Shown here piece after piece: positions 1-10,837 of a stretch of DNA of 28,887 bases. How positions within the stretch are numbered: position 1 is the first letter of the stretch; each line of letters starts with the position of its first letter. The stretch covers positions 1-28,887 of the forward strand of contig JAJSPD010000189.1 of assembly GCA_021307315.1 (NCBI GenBank), written 5' to 3'. Both the position numbers and the translations under genes were made by a program. Source of the stretch: Bisporella sp. PMI_857. Lineage: Eukaryota; Ascomycota; Leotiomycetes; Helotiales; Helotiaceae. Under the pieces are notes generated by a model. It saw nothing but the letters and a program-made list of their open reading frames with translations. It did no database searches and was not told the DNA's origin.

Positions 1-770
1 CTCACACAATGATCTATTTTACTCAACACCTAACCGCCGACGAGAGGGGAAATCCCTTGGTGAGGCTATCCACCTCTCCGCCATGAATCCCCCTCATCTC
101 TAATCGATACCTATGAAAGCCCGTCTTCCGGTGGTACCTGAGCAACAAGGTACATTATTGTGTTGTTTGTGGAGCCAAGGGCGGGCAGTGAAAATCCATC
201 CGCGCTTAGGCCTATTAACGGTCCAGGCAATGGGCTGATGGGATTCGTCGCGTAATATACTTACGGTAGAAATTGACCCTGTAGGCTTGTCTTATAGCGT
301 AAACCCCCGGTAAGTAAGCCTGTACTAATAAAGCCACCACCACCACCTGGATGCTATTTTTGAACCCCCAACCCATCCCCTGTAAGTTTGGGGTATTTAG
401 GGGCATTGCTGAAGCGGATAGCCATATCTCAATGCTGAGTGGACAACTCGCTTGTTTCTTTATTGCGCAACCGTCGCGAACAAATGCTATTTTGAGACTC
501 TGCTCATCACGCTGATGATTGAGGCTCAGAGAATCCATCGTGTCTAATCATGCGGCTCAAGTAGAAGGTCAAGATGAATTGAACTCTGGGCTTATAGAGT
601 TGTACCAAAGGATCAAGTATGGTCGGGGTAAGCACGTTTCTTTCGCATCTTTCCTATGCAGCTCATTTCTGGTGATTCGAAAATTGGTTGAGTTGAGCCC
701 GTGTTTCTTCCTGCATTTCTAATTTGTAGAAAAAAAAAACCACTTTTCTTTTGTTGCATACCAAGTCAAA
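1..770. other. Upstream region of the FAS alpha gene, no gene assigned
   Basis: No convincing coding region is visible here. Short open frames occur on both strands (for example 519-722 +), but none resembles a known protein or splices convincingly into the downstream gene. An A-rich tract sits about 30-40 bp before the FAS alpha start codon. The 9-mer TTTGGGGTA at 387-395 differs by one base from the promoter motif shared by the right-hand cluster (see findings); with a single mismatch this may be chance. The region probably holds the FAS alpha promoter and 5' UTR. If a FAS beta gene is paired with it, it would have to lie to the left of the window. Confidence 0.5.
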
Positions 771-3700
771 ATGGTTGAGCATTCAGAGGTCGACCAGGAG
801 CTGGCCCACGAGATGGTGGTGGAAATGCTGGCACATCAATTCGCATATCCCGTCAAATGGTAAATCCTCTTGGTACAAAAAGAAACATGGAAGGAGCTGA
901 TGTTTGCTAGGATTGACACCCAAGAAGTGCTCCTTGAGCAACAGCAGACTGAGCGACTGATTGAGATAGGTCCTTCGGATACCTTGACTGTGATGGCAAA
1001 GAGGACAATCAAATCGCAATACCAGGAACGAGACTCGACCCTCTCGATCAAAAGGCAGCTGCTCAGTGGAGATTCCGACCTTGCTGAAATCTACTATGAA
1101 GTTGATTCTCAGCCCGAGATTGTTGCGCCAAAGGAGAAGGCCCATATTGCTCCTCCTCCTCCGTACACGCCCGCGGCGCCTGAGTCTTCGCAAGCCGCAG
1201 AGCCATATCCTGCACCCGCTGCAAGCAGTTCCCAGAAAAAACCCGATATCCCTATAACTGCACTGGAAATAATTGTGGGTATTGTCGCACAGAAACTAAA
1301 GAAATCTACCACTGAGTTATCGACTTCCAGCACCATCAAATCCTTGGTCAACGGTATGTCCTCTCCTCGCTATTCCTCCCATTCCTGGTACGTATTCTGC
1401 GGATGCTGACGTTTGCGCAGGCCGATCCACCCTTGAGAACGAAATCGTTGGTGATCTTATAAATGAGTTCGGGAGTGTGCCAGACAGGTCAGAGGAGATG
1501 GTTATCCAGGACCTAGCGAATACTATTCAGGCCAATTTTAGAGGACGACTAGGGAAGCAGACATCACGAATGGTGGAGCAGATGTTGGCATCCAAGATGC
1601 CGGGTGGATTCTCTGCTAATTCTGCACGCAAGTATCTCGAGAGTCGATGGGGACTTGGGGAAGGGAGACAAGACTCGTGTTTGTTGGCGGCGGTGGTTGG
1701 AGCACCCTCTGCAAGATTGCCAAGCGAACAAGCTGGACAGCAATTTCTTGACGGCATCGTCTCGCAACACGCAACAGCGACAGGATTGTCTTTGGTCGAT
1801 ACGCACAGCACCCATGCGGGTCCATCCGTTGCAACATTGGATCCGGAGGCTCTACGAAACCTGAAGGGTGACCAGGATGCGTTCTTGCGGAAGAAGCTGG
1901 AACTCTATGCTGAGCATCTCCAAATCGACCTCCGTGCTGGACTGAAAGATTACGAAGGTGCCCAAGCGACCATCAAAGAGCTCGAGGCACAATTGGATCT
2001 ATGGAACAATGAACATGGAGAAGCCTACGCCTCCGGCATCAGTCCTATGGTTGATGTCCGCAAAGTACGCGTTTACGATTCTTGCTGGACGTGGGCGTTA
2101 CAGGATACCCTTTCTCTGTTCCACGAGCTCACCACTGGCTTGGTAAAAGGGTCAGACGTTGAACTCGAAATAAGGCTGTACCGGATCGCCAATCGTACTA
2201 CCTCTAAAATGCTAGACATGTTGAGGTATCTTCTTGGCTTCTGCAAGAAGGAGCAAGCCAACAGCTACAGAGTCACTGAAAATGTGCTCAAAATATTAGT
2301 GGAAAGATGTGAAATAGCGATGGACTCCCCGCCTGTTTATCGCAACTTTGCGATCTCGAAGTCTCCTTGTACCAATATTGATGAAAAGGGGGATATCTCG
2401 GTTATTGAGATTCCTCGGCAGCAAAACGACTCTGAAAGCCTATTCAAAATCAAGCGTCAAAGCTCAAATGGATGGGTTGTGGACGAAGAATCTACAGAGA
2501 GCTATCTGTGGTGTTTGAGAGAGTGTGTTAGTCCTGGGCTTGACTTTCAAGATCGCGTCGTTCTTGTGACAGGTGCTGGCATGGGATCAATCGGTTCAGA
2601 GATCCTTGAAGGCCTCCTTTATGGAGGTGCCAAAGTTGTAGTGACAACCAGCAGTTTCAGTCTAGAAACTACCCGCTTCTATCAGAATATCTATGCCACT
2701 TGCGGAGCACCAGAATCTCAGCTGGTGGTTGTTCCTTTCAATGGAGGCAGCCAACAGGACATTGACAATCTTCTTTCGTATATTTTTGACTCAGCTAAAA
2801 ATGGACTTGGTTGGGACCTAGATGCGGTGATACCTTTCGCTGCCATCAGCGTTAAAGGCAGAGAAATTGATACTGTCGATTCGAAAAGCCAGCTTGCTCA
2901 CCGGATCATGATGACTAACACCGTTCAATTGATTGGGGCTATCAAGCGATTCAAGGAGAAGTTTGGTTGCGATACACGCCCTGCACAGGTCATTCTGCCA
3001 CTTTCTCCTAATCACGGGAGTTTTGGCGGGGATGGGCTCTATGCCGAATCGAAACTAGCTTTAGAAAGCCTATTCAGCAAATGGAAATCTGAAAGCTGGT
3101 CAAATTATCTCTCAATCTGCGGCGCATCAATAGGTTGGACTCGCGGTACCGGCCTCATGAATGGAAACGACATTGTGGCAGAGGAGATAGAAAAACGGGG
3201 CGTTAGAACCTTCTCACAACAGGAGATGGCTGTCAATATACTCGCTCTGTTGGCATACCCTATTGTTGATATTTGTCAATCGGGACCCTTGTATGTGGAT
3301 TTGAATGGTGGGCTCGAAAATGTTCCAGATCTGCCAGAAGCCTTGGGCCAGATTCGAAAATCAATCTACACGATAGCAGAGGTTCGGCGTGGCCTCGCTG
3401 AGGAGGGAGCCCGCAAACAACACAACTTAATGACTCCATCAAAGCCAGGGGAAATCCGCGCAAGAGCTAACATTGACATGGGGTTTCCAGAATTGCCCAG
3501 TACTGCCGAGCTTCAAACTTTGAGTCCTTTGAAAGGAATGGTCGACCTGGATAGAGTCGTAGTCATCACGGGTTTTGCTGAGCTCGGTCCATACGGCAAT
3601 TCACGCACCAGATGGGAGATGGAGGCTTATGGAGAATTCTCTTTAGAGGGTTGTGTTGAACTAGCCTGGGCCATGGGCCTTATCAAGTACAGCTCTAGTA

Positions 3701-5742
3701 CCCTTGTCAATGGAGAACCATATGCAGGTTGGTTTGATGCAAAGACCAACGAACCTGTTGAAGAATGGGATATAAAGAGCAAATACGAAAAACACATCTT
3801 GGCACATACAGGTATTCGACTGATTGAAGCAGACCTTTGGGATGGCTATGACCCACACAGGAAACAAATGCTCCAGGAAGTTGTGATCGAAGAACATCTA
3901 AAACCTTTTGAGGCTTCAAAAGAGACAGCTGAAGCCTTCCAACGGGAACATGGATCAAATGTGGAGATTGTGGAAGTCCCTGCCTCTTCCGGGACGACTT
4001 ACACAGTTCGACTCCGCAAAGGTGCAACGCTAATGATACCTAAAGCTCTAAACTTTGGTAACGACGTAACCGGCCAGATTCCTACGGGCTGGGATGCTCG
4101 AACCTATGGCATAACCGAGGATATCATCGCTTCTGTGGATCGAATCACTCTCTTTGTGTTGGTCTGCACCGTCGAGGCCCTGCTCTCTGCTGGAATAACA
4201 GATCCGTATGAGATTTACAAGTACATACACACTTCACAGGTCGGGAATTGTGTAGGAACTGGTGCAGGTGGCATTATCTCGCTGGAGAAGATCCATCGCG
4301 GCCGTTCTCTAGAAAAGGAGATCTCGCAAGACATTTTGCAAGAAACATTTAATAATACAGTCGCAGCGTGGGTCAACATGCTGCTCCTGTCGTCTAATGG
4401 ACCTATTAGAACACCAGTTGGTGCCTGTGCTACAGCGATTGAATCCATGGATAATGCCTATGACTTGATTACTAGTGGCAAAGCCAAGCTGTGTTTGGTA
4501 GGTGGCGTTGATGATCTTCAAGAGAATGTAAGTAATCCGTGCACCATTCCCGGCGTAGAACCGAACTAACACACTTAGACTTCATATGAGTTCGCAAATA
4601 TGAAAGCTACCAGCAATGGCGAGCTAGAGCATGCTGCTGGCCGTGATCCCAAAGAGATGTCACGCCCGACCGCATCAACCCGCCGAGGCTTCATGGAATC
4701 CCAAGGATGCGGGATTCAGGTAATTTGTACAGCCAAGCTAGCTCTGGATATGGGCCTACCAATTTATGGCATCGTAGCATTCACCGGAACATCAAGCGAC
4801 AAGATCGGTCGTTCTGTACCGGCCCCTGGGAAAGGAGTGTTGGTTCATGCCTCCGAGGCTAAATCGTTATTCCCTTCGCCGCTCTTAGATATCAAATTCC
4901 GTCGTCGCCAGTTGATGAGCCGGAAAGCCTTGATCGAAGATTTTCAGAACTCAGAACTCTCTCTGTTAGAAGCAGAGATTGAGTCAATGCAAATGTCTGA
5001 CCCGTCATTTGATGTTACCGCTTATCGGGCACATCGTACATCTCATATCAACCTCGAAGTGGCCAGACAAACCTCCGATGCTCTAGATAGCCTCGGAAAT
5101 ACGTTCTACAAGAATCATCCGGAGATTGCTCCAATTCGGGGCGCCCTTGCAACCTGGGGCCTCACGATCGATGATCTCGATGTTTGTTCGTTCCACGGAA
5201 CGTCAACTGTGATGAATGAGAATAACGAATGCGACGTCTTCCAACGGCAGTTAACACACCTGGGACGTACGAAAGGCAATCGTGTTCTTGGCGTTTTTCA
5301 GAAATATCTGACAGGACATCCAAAAGGTGCTGCAGGAGCATGGATGCTTAATGGTGGGTTACAGATCCTACAAAGTGGTATTGTGCCAGGAAACAGGAAT
5401 GCGGATAATGTTGACGCATATCTTGAGAAATTTGATCATATCGCCTTCATCAACAAACCTATACAGACCAAAGACATAAAAGCGTTCTCGGTGTTCAGCT
5501 TTGGATTTGGACAGAAGGGTGCACAAGCTGTGGTGGTGAATGCTAAGTATGTGCTTGCAACGTTAGAAATGGGTGAATTTGAGGCATATAAGAAGAAAGT
5601 ATTAAAACGACAGCGGAAGGCGCTGAGTGCATTCAATAAGGGATTCGTGTCTAACAAGTTATTTGTCGCGAAAGATAAGGCGCCATTTGCTGGCAATGGG
5701 GAGATTGACGCGATGCTGGATCCGAATACTCGATTGGCATAG
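771..5742 (+). CDS. Fatty acid synthase alpha subunit lacking the PPT domain
   Basis: Fungal type I FAS alpha subunit; with a beta subunit it builds acyl chains in the cytosol. Exons 771-859, 911-1353, 1421-4527 and 4579-5742 join in frame to 1600 residues. The start has a good context (AAAATGG) and gives the family-typical start of QELAHEM...PVKWIDTQ. Visible in order: the N-terminal malonyl/palmitoyl-transferase fragment (about 1-100), an Ala/Pro-rich linker (109-140), the carrier domain with the phosphopantetheine Ser180 in [10 protein letters not shown], a ketoreductase (VTGAG from 560, YAESK Tyr718/Lys722), and a ketosynthase with Cys1180 (GACATA), His1419 (HGTST) and His1460 (GHPKGAAG). 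The protein ends shortly after the ketosynthase, near DPNTRLA, about 290 residues short of housekeeping alpha subunits (1887 in yeast), so it has no phosphopantetheinyl transferase. That architecture is known for dedicated hexanoate synthases (StcJ/HexA type), which suggests a specialised rather than housekeeping role. All catalytic residues appear intact. The product chain length cannot be read from sequence. Confidence 0.95.
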
Positions 5743-6207
5743 TGCGTTGAATCGTTTGTATAATAAATCTGGTCGTGTCTGATATGACGACGCGGAGACC
5801 AGGATAATGGTTCGGTGTAAAGGGTCAGTAGTTTTCAAAAGCGAGTCCATGATACCAATTTTGAGACGTCTAGACCATGTTTATAAAATATTAAAGAATG
5901 TTTCAAACTATCACTGCCCTAAAGGAAGCTAACTGCTTTCACAGCGTTTGGCTAATTCTTTTCTTAATTTCACTGTAGGCTGGATCTGACGGTGGAACTT
6001 TGCTAAGCCTATCAAAAGTGACCACAATTCAAGTCTTGCCATTGTAATATTTGTTTGGGCTGGAGCCGGCTTTTAACCTTTGGAGCTTCGTCAATTCCAC
6101 TATGTACAATGTGACTATTCAATATTTACAAATTTTTGAGATATAAGTAGCCCTCCATCTCTCTGTCAAAGTGCCCCCACCACTTCCAGAATGCTGCTTG
6201 CCGTTCT
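5743..6207. other. Convergent 3' intergenic spacer
   Basis: This 465-bp AT-rich spacer separates the 3' ends of the FAS alpha gene (+) and the CE3-like esterase gene (-). An AATAAA at 5762-5767, about 20 bp after the FAS stop codon, is a possible polyadenylation signal. I see no coding region and no repeat. Confidence 0.5.
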
Positions 6208-7075
6208 CTACAACCTCGCACCAAATTGAGGTCTTGCAGTCGGAGCAACAACCGCAGTTGAAAGAGTGGTACTTGGAGCAATGGTAAGGGCTTTATTTAT
6301 TACGTCGATCAGAACTGGGGAGAGTCGTGACGCGATTAACGCGTCGCCTTGTGCATTGGGGTGGACTCCATCTCTTAGCATACTGGATGTGTATCCCGTG
6401 CTACAATCAGAAATGTAGATGGGTGATGCGGTGGTATTTTGTGATCTAGCCCATCCAGGAATTGCATTATTCAGTTCTGTGACCTTTGCCTGAGCCAGGG
6501 GAAGTGCAATGACTGTGTCAATCTGGTGGCAAAGTTAGAAGCTCCCCTTTCAATATCCATTGCCTCCGACACTTACAATGATCTTCATATTGGGATTACT
6601 GGCTCGCATCAGCCCTACCATTTTGGTATATGCTGCAGTGATATCAGCTGTAGGTTTCGATTGCTGCGCAATATCGTTGGTTCCGAGCATAAACATAACC
6701 ACATCCGGCTTCGCGGAAGCGAGCCAACCTTGAAGATTATTATTTGCAATGTTGATAGCCAGGTATCCCGAATGGCCTTCATGGTGCAGGTCCCATCCGG
6801 GAGTTTTCGCTACACAATTCTGTGGATTGTTGGTCATCGAGCCCACGAACTGGACTCTACTTGTCAGTCCCGCTGCGGCTAAATTGTCCCATACTGTAGC
6901 CCGCCAGCAGGTTATTTCTGTAATACTGTCGCCAAGTGGCACTGCACGTCCGATTAAGCGTTTATACAATATATTTCATCTATCTCAGCTTACTTATCTT
7001 GAGTTTCGCTTGGCCAAACGCAGACCCGAGCAGGGTTGCCAACGCCAGAGCACCATACATAGTCTTCATGGTCAT
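6208..7075 (-). CDS. Secreted SGNH hydrolase, carbohydrate esterase family 3-like
   Basis: Exons 6994-7075, 6577-6941 and 6208-6522 join in frame to 253 residues; the introns (52 and 54 bp) start GTAAGC and GTAAGT. Residues 1-22 are a signal peptide (a short basic start, then a hydrophobic stretch ending AFGQA), so the protein is expected to be secreted. The splice at 6941/6994 restores the block I motif MPLGDSITE with nucleophile Ser33. EGHSGY (82-87), LGTND (113-117) and DGVHP with Asp200 and His203 complete the SGNH set. The pattern GDSITEITCWR...HHEGHSGYLA...GTND...DGVHPN fits CE3 acetylxylan esterases, which remove acetyl groups from hemicellulose. No carbohydrate-binding module follows; a short Thr/Ala/Pro-rich tail ends the protein. 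An alternative start lies two codons downstream (ATG at 7069). It is convergent with the FAS gene and probably functionally unrelated to it. Confidence 0.9.
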
Positions 7076-9453
7076 AGAAATGGAGGTCGAAATGTATTAA
7101 TTCTTTATTTCTGCAGATTGTAATGTTGAAACAAGACTGGATTATTGCATCAGTTTCGGGAGAACTTCAAGACTTTATAGAATACTTCGGCACTTCTCGG
7201 CCATTTTCACAGGATCGACAACGTTCTTGCATTAAACCAGGAGTCTAGCATTTCAATGCTGGCGAATATAAGTCAAAGATTAGCCAGGACAGACAGAAAG
7301 AGGGGAGCAGTCCTTTCGTCGACAATAGTTGGTTGGTCGGTGCTGAGTTCTAATCTGGCTAAATCAGGCAAACGCTTAAATATGAGCCGCTTCCATCGAA
7401 CCGGAATACTTTAACCAAGTATCAAATATTCTACTAGTTCAAAGTTTGATATATTGTCCTATAAAGCCCGTGACACAATGAATACGTTATCATCCGGCTA
7501 TACAGACAAGATGTTAAGCGCACAAATGAGCTATCGCGCGTCTCTGTTCGTGCAAAGTCTGCTATTCAGATCTTTCTTTCTACGCCGAGAAACGATATTC
7601 TTGTACTAGGCAGTTCTACTTTTATACTTAGCCACTAAATAAATAGGATGCACATAAGTAAGCGGGCCAACTAGAGGCTCCGAAATATTGGCGCTACTTT
7701 CTGTTCTTATCATACAACCGACAGAGAGTACTAGAGCTTCCTCCCTGGGTAAACTCTTTATTGAATAGTACGATTTGAATTGAGTAAAAGGGGGTTGGCC
7801 CACATTTGAGGGGATAGAGAATGCTCAGTGATTGTCCTATTGCTAGACAGCACTTTTGCTGTGTTCAAGCTTAGGTGCTTTTCTCGGAGCTATATGACAC
7901 AGTGCGTGAACTGTTTCATCTATATAAGTGTCTGGTAGGACGATTTTGACTGGTTAATTAGACGTGATGGATTAAGACGGTATTATCACGGCTCTCGTAT
8001 AGATTATACCGAGGTAACGAGTTGTCATCATATTTTCATATGCGATATTCTCCCTTCGTCCTATAGCCTCGATTCCTGAGCAGAAACAGATCCCTGGTAC
8101 AGTACGGATCATATTCGAGCGATGCTTTTCCTTATCTTTTCCATTCTGGGTTCGCGTACTTTAATAGCGCTTGGCTTTCCAAGGGATGTGTGTACTAGCT
8201 AGATCGAAGACACAAATAAAAATAAATATGGCGCTTGCAACGTAAACGTGAGTATCATCATAGTGATCAAATAAAAAATCAGTGACCATTGCATGTGCAG
8301 GGCCTAATATTCACGCTTGTCCCACCGGCTCTTACTCGGATGAGACTTTTCGAACACGACGTCCAAATACTGTCTTCGTATACTTTCTTGAGGTACCTCC
8401 GTGTGTCCGATAAATGGTACAGTCCGACCTGGATATTTCGGAACTCTCGGTCCCATGCCTATACTCCGATATATATAGAGGTTTCCGATGTAAAGAGGTC
8501 TGTTACAACCACTTATGGCCTGACAGATCCAGAGGTTTCTGATATAAGGAGTTCCGAAATATCCGGGTCGAACTGTACTCGGAAATGTGATGCAATACGG
8601 GTATATTGCTTGGAGGAATGCCATTACCATTGCGTTCCAAAGTACGGCAAAGGGAAGAGGACTGTTTTCAGTTAAAGTTCTGAAGCATACAGATAAGCTC
8701 GCTTATTGTCCGAAAAGCAAGCCCTGCAGACCTCGCTGTTGACAATTGATAAACATCCACAGGCAAGCAAGCGCTTGATACCAAAAAGTTCAGATCGAGG
8801 TGAAAAGGCGCGAGTGGGGTTTCAGGCCGTTGGAGAGTACTCCGTAGATGACAGTGAAGCATGTGATTATTTTATCAAGCATCAGATTTTGGTGTATGTG
8901 GGCCACATAGCTCGACCGTTTGGCAAAGCCCTTTCCGTATAGCGGTATTCGTGCGATTCAAAGTGTCATTGAAAACTCAACACCCCAACCAGTATACGCT
9001 CTCAATACTCCTAAGGTTAAAATTTGGGCGGTAGTATTTTGGTGCATAATTGAATGGTCTATTATAGAAAATGCTTTGGAGATGCATAAAATCATCTTTC
9101 TCTAAGCGATGTAAAATATATATATATAAAACTTACGATTCGAATTATGCACAATTTCCGACTTGCCATCACTCTATCCGTTGCAATCCACATGGAACAC
9201 TTTCAGCCCCCAAAACTTCTGCTGCACATGAGCGGCCGCTCGAAACCCGTTCCTTAACCTCACACAATGCAACATAGCCGGTCTTAGCCTGCAGAACAAA
9301 CATAGACCCAATTTTATGGTTTTAATGAGGGGTACTTCGATTTCTAGTTTAGATCCGATCAATTGTACTCCAAACACCACTATCGGAGGGGGTTGTTTTT
9401 TTTCGTTAATATTCAACTTTAAGTGAGCTCAGAGTCTCATAAAGGCAGACAAG
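7076..9453. other. Gene-poor spacer between esterase and DUF2855 gene
   Basis: Nearly 2.4 kb without a convincing gene. It should contain the esterase promoter (proximal to 7076) and the DUF2855 promoter (proximal to 9453). Short open frames up to 128 codons occur, but the longest (8289-8675) simply spans the foldback element annotated at 8418-8577. The 9-mer TGAGGGGTA at 9326-9334, 120-128 bp before the DUF2855 start, differs by one base from the motif shared by the right-hand cluster. A T-rich run lies near 9395-9403. I see no tRNA. Confidence 0.5.
8418..8577. mobile_element. MITE-like foldback element, Tc1/mariner type
   Basis: A 156-bp element (8420-8575) is bounded by inverted repeats of 27 bp (8420-8446 and 8549-8575) that match except at two positions. 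Each outer end reads CAGTYCGACC and abuts a TA dinucleotide (8418-8419 and 8576-8577), the target duplication expected for the Tc1/mariner/pogo superfamily. The interior contains a near-direct repeat, AGAGGTTTCYGATRTAA, near 8478 and 8531. It is too short to encode a transposase, so it would be a non-autonomous derivative. The inverted repeats and TA flanks are seen directly; the superfamily assignment is inferred from them. Confidence 0.75.
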
Positions 9454-10837
9454 ATGGACAAGGTGCATGTGATTTCAAAGAGTAATAACAACGAACATGC
9501 TGTTTTTGAGGTTCCGAGAAGCTCGGCAACAGTCGAGCTTCCGCCATCTTCGATACTTGTCCGTACCGAACTCATCAGTCTCACTTCGAACAACCTCAGC
9601 TATGCTCGAGGAGGAACTATGCTGCATTGGTTCGTTTACTTCCCTAGCGTAATCATATCTAGTCTTTCAATTACCATAAGGAATTCTATGTATAAAACTG
9701 ACTTATTGTGAACCAGGTGGGATAGCTACCCGGCCCCCTCCTCCGCGCCTCCTCCGTACAACGACACCTCACTCTGGGGAATAGTCCCCGCTTGGGGTTA
9801 CGCAAATGTGCTCCAGTCCACCACCACTATACCCTCTAACTCTCTCATTTGGGGATTTTGGCCAACGTCCACAGCTGCTGTTCAGCTGCAGCTCAAAGCG
9901 GCTGGTGTCGAAGGACATTGGATTGAGACTAGCCCTCATCGACAAAAGTTAATGACGATTTATAACAGATATATCATACAGAAGGACTCTATTGGGGATG
10001 AGAAGATGGGGTGGACGGCGTTGTTTAGGGGTGTCTGGCAAGGCGCTTATTTATTGAATAAATACGTGTTCTCATACGATAAGAGCATTGCGCCGGTACA
10101 TCCATTAGGTTTGGGAGGGACATGGACAGCTGGAGATGCGGATTTGAGATCGGCCGTTATTGTGAGTATGAGTGCGTCGAGTAAGACCGCCCGCTCATTT
10201 ACATACCATGTCTCTTCTCGGCGGCCAGAGAGTGGGCCATTAGGGTTATTGCAAGTCACAGCTGAAGCTGGCATAAAGAATGTCGAATCTAGAATTGAGA
10301 CTGAAACGGTGGCTTATGGTGAGTTGAAGGAAGGTCTAGAGTGGATATCGGCATTCAAGGCCCAGAAGGTCGTTATTGCGGATTTTGGCGCTAGGGAACA
10401 CGCTTTGGTTGAGCTTCTTGAGTCGATTAAAAGCAATGATAACTTCAAAATTGTCAAGGTTGTGATATTACAGATTGGAAGTCAACAAAAAGTACCTACA
10501 TCCAGCTTGACCCCTTCAATTTCCTCTATTGATTATCTAGGTATATACACCCGACGAAATGCTTGCGACAAGAGAAAACATGGTTAAACTCGGGAAGATT
10601 CAATATAATACCGCAGGAATACAGGATACTATCATGGCACGATATGGTGAGAAGAAGTATTTCGATGATATGGATACAGAGTGGGAGAAATGGCTCGCTG
10701 GGATTGAACAAAATGCTGCAGATATGCAGATTGTGTGGGGCGATGAAGTTGAAGGGGAGTCAGGAATTGAGGGAGGGTGGGAGAGGCTTTGTGCAGGAAA
10801 TGTCGGTTCGAAGGAAGGCTTGGTGTATAAGTTGTAG
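9454..10837 (+). CDS. DUF2855 family protein
   Basis: Exons 9454-9629, 9717-10491 and 10541-10837 join in frame to 415 residues. The first junction gives LHWWDSYPAPSSAPPPYND followed by WGIVPAWGYA, a conserved block of the fungal DUF2855 family (PF11017). The second gives QQKVYTPDEML. The family has no established biochemical activity that I know of. Members are common in fungal genomes, often beside metabolic gene clusters, and the overall pattern recalls medium-chain reductase-like folds, but no nucleotide-binding glycine motif is obvious. No signal peptide or membrane segment is seen, so it is probably cytosolic. The first intron begins GTTCGT, a weak donor, so the exact exon 1 end carries some doubt, although reading frame and family pattern support it. 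It stands alone on the plus strand between two gene-poor spacers. Confidence 0.85.

Noticed and set aside
519..722. Open frame upstream of FAS alpha as an alternative first exon
   Set aside because: It shows no FAS similarity, and the ATG at 771 already gives the conserved N-terminus with a good start context.
783..1193. 136-codon minus-strand open frame
   Set aside because: It is the antisense shadow of FAS alpha exons 1-2 and has low-complexity Arg/Leu-rich sequence.
6526..7123. Two plus-strand open frames of about 120 codons
   Set aside because: They are antisense to the well-supported SGNH esterase exons.
8289..8675. 128-codon plus-strand open frame
   Set aside because: It spans the whole foldback element, and its sequence reflects the inverted repeats rather than a protein family.
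8812..8820. GTGGGGT in the spacer near 8815 and TGTGGGG in DUF2855 coding sequence near 10733
   Set aside because: They lack the TA extension (TTT and CG follow), so they are treated as background occurrences of the 6-7 bp core.
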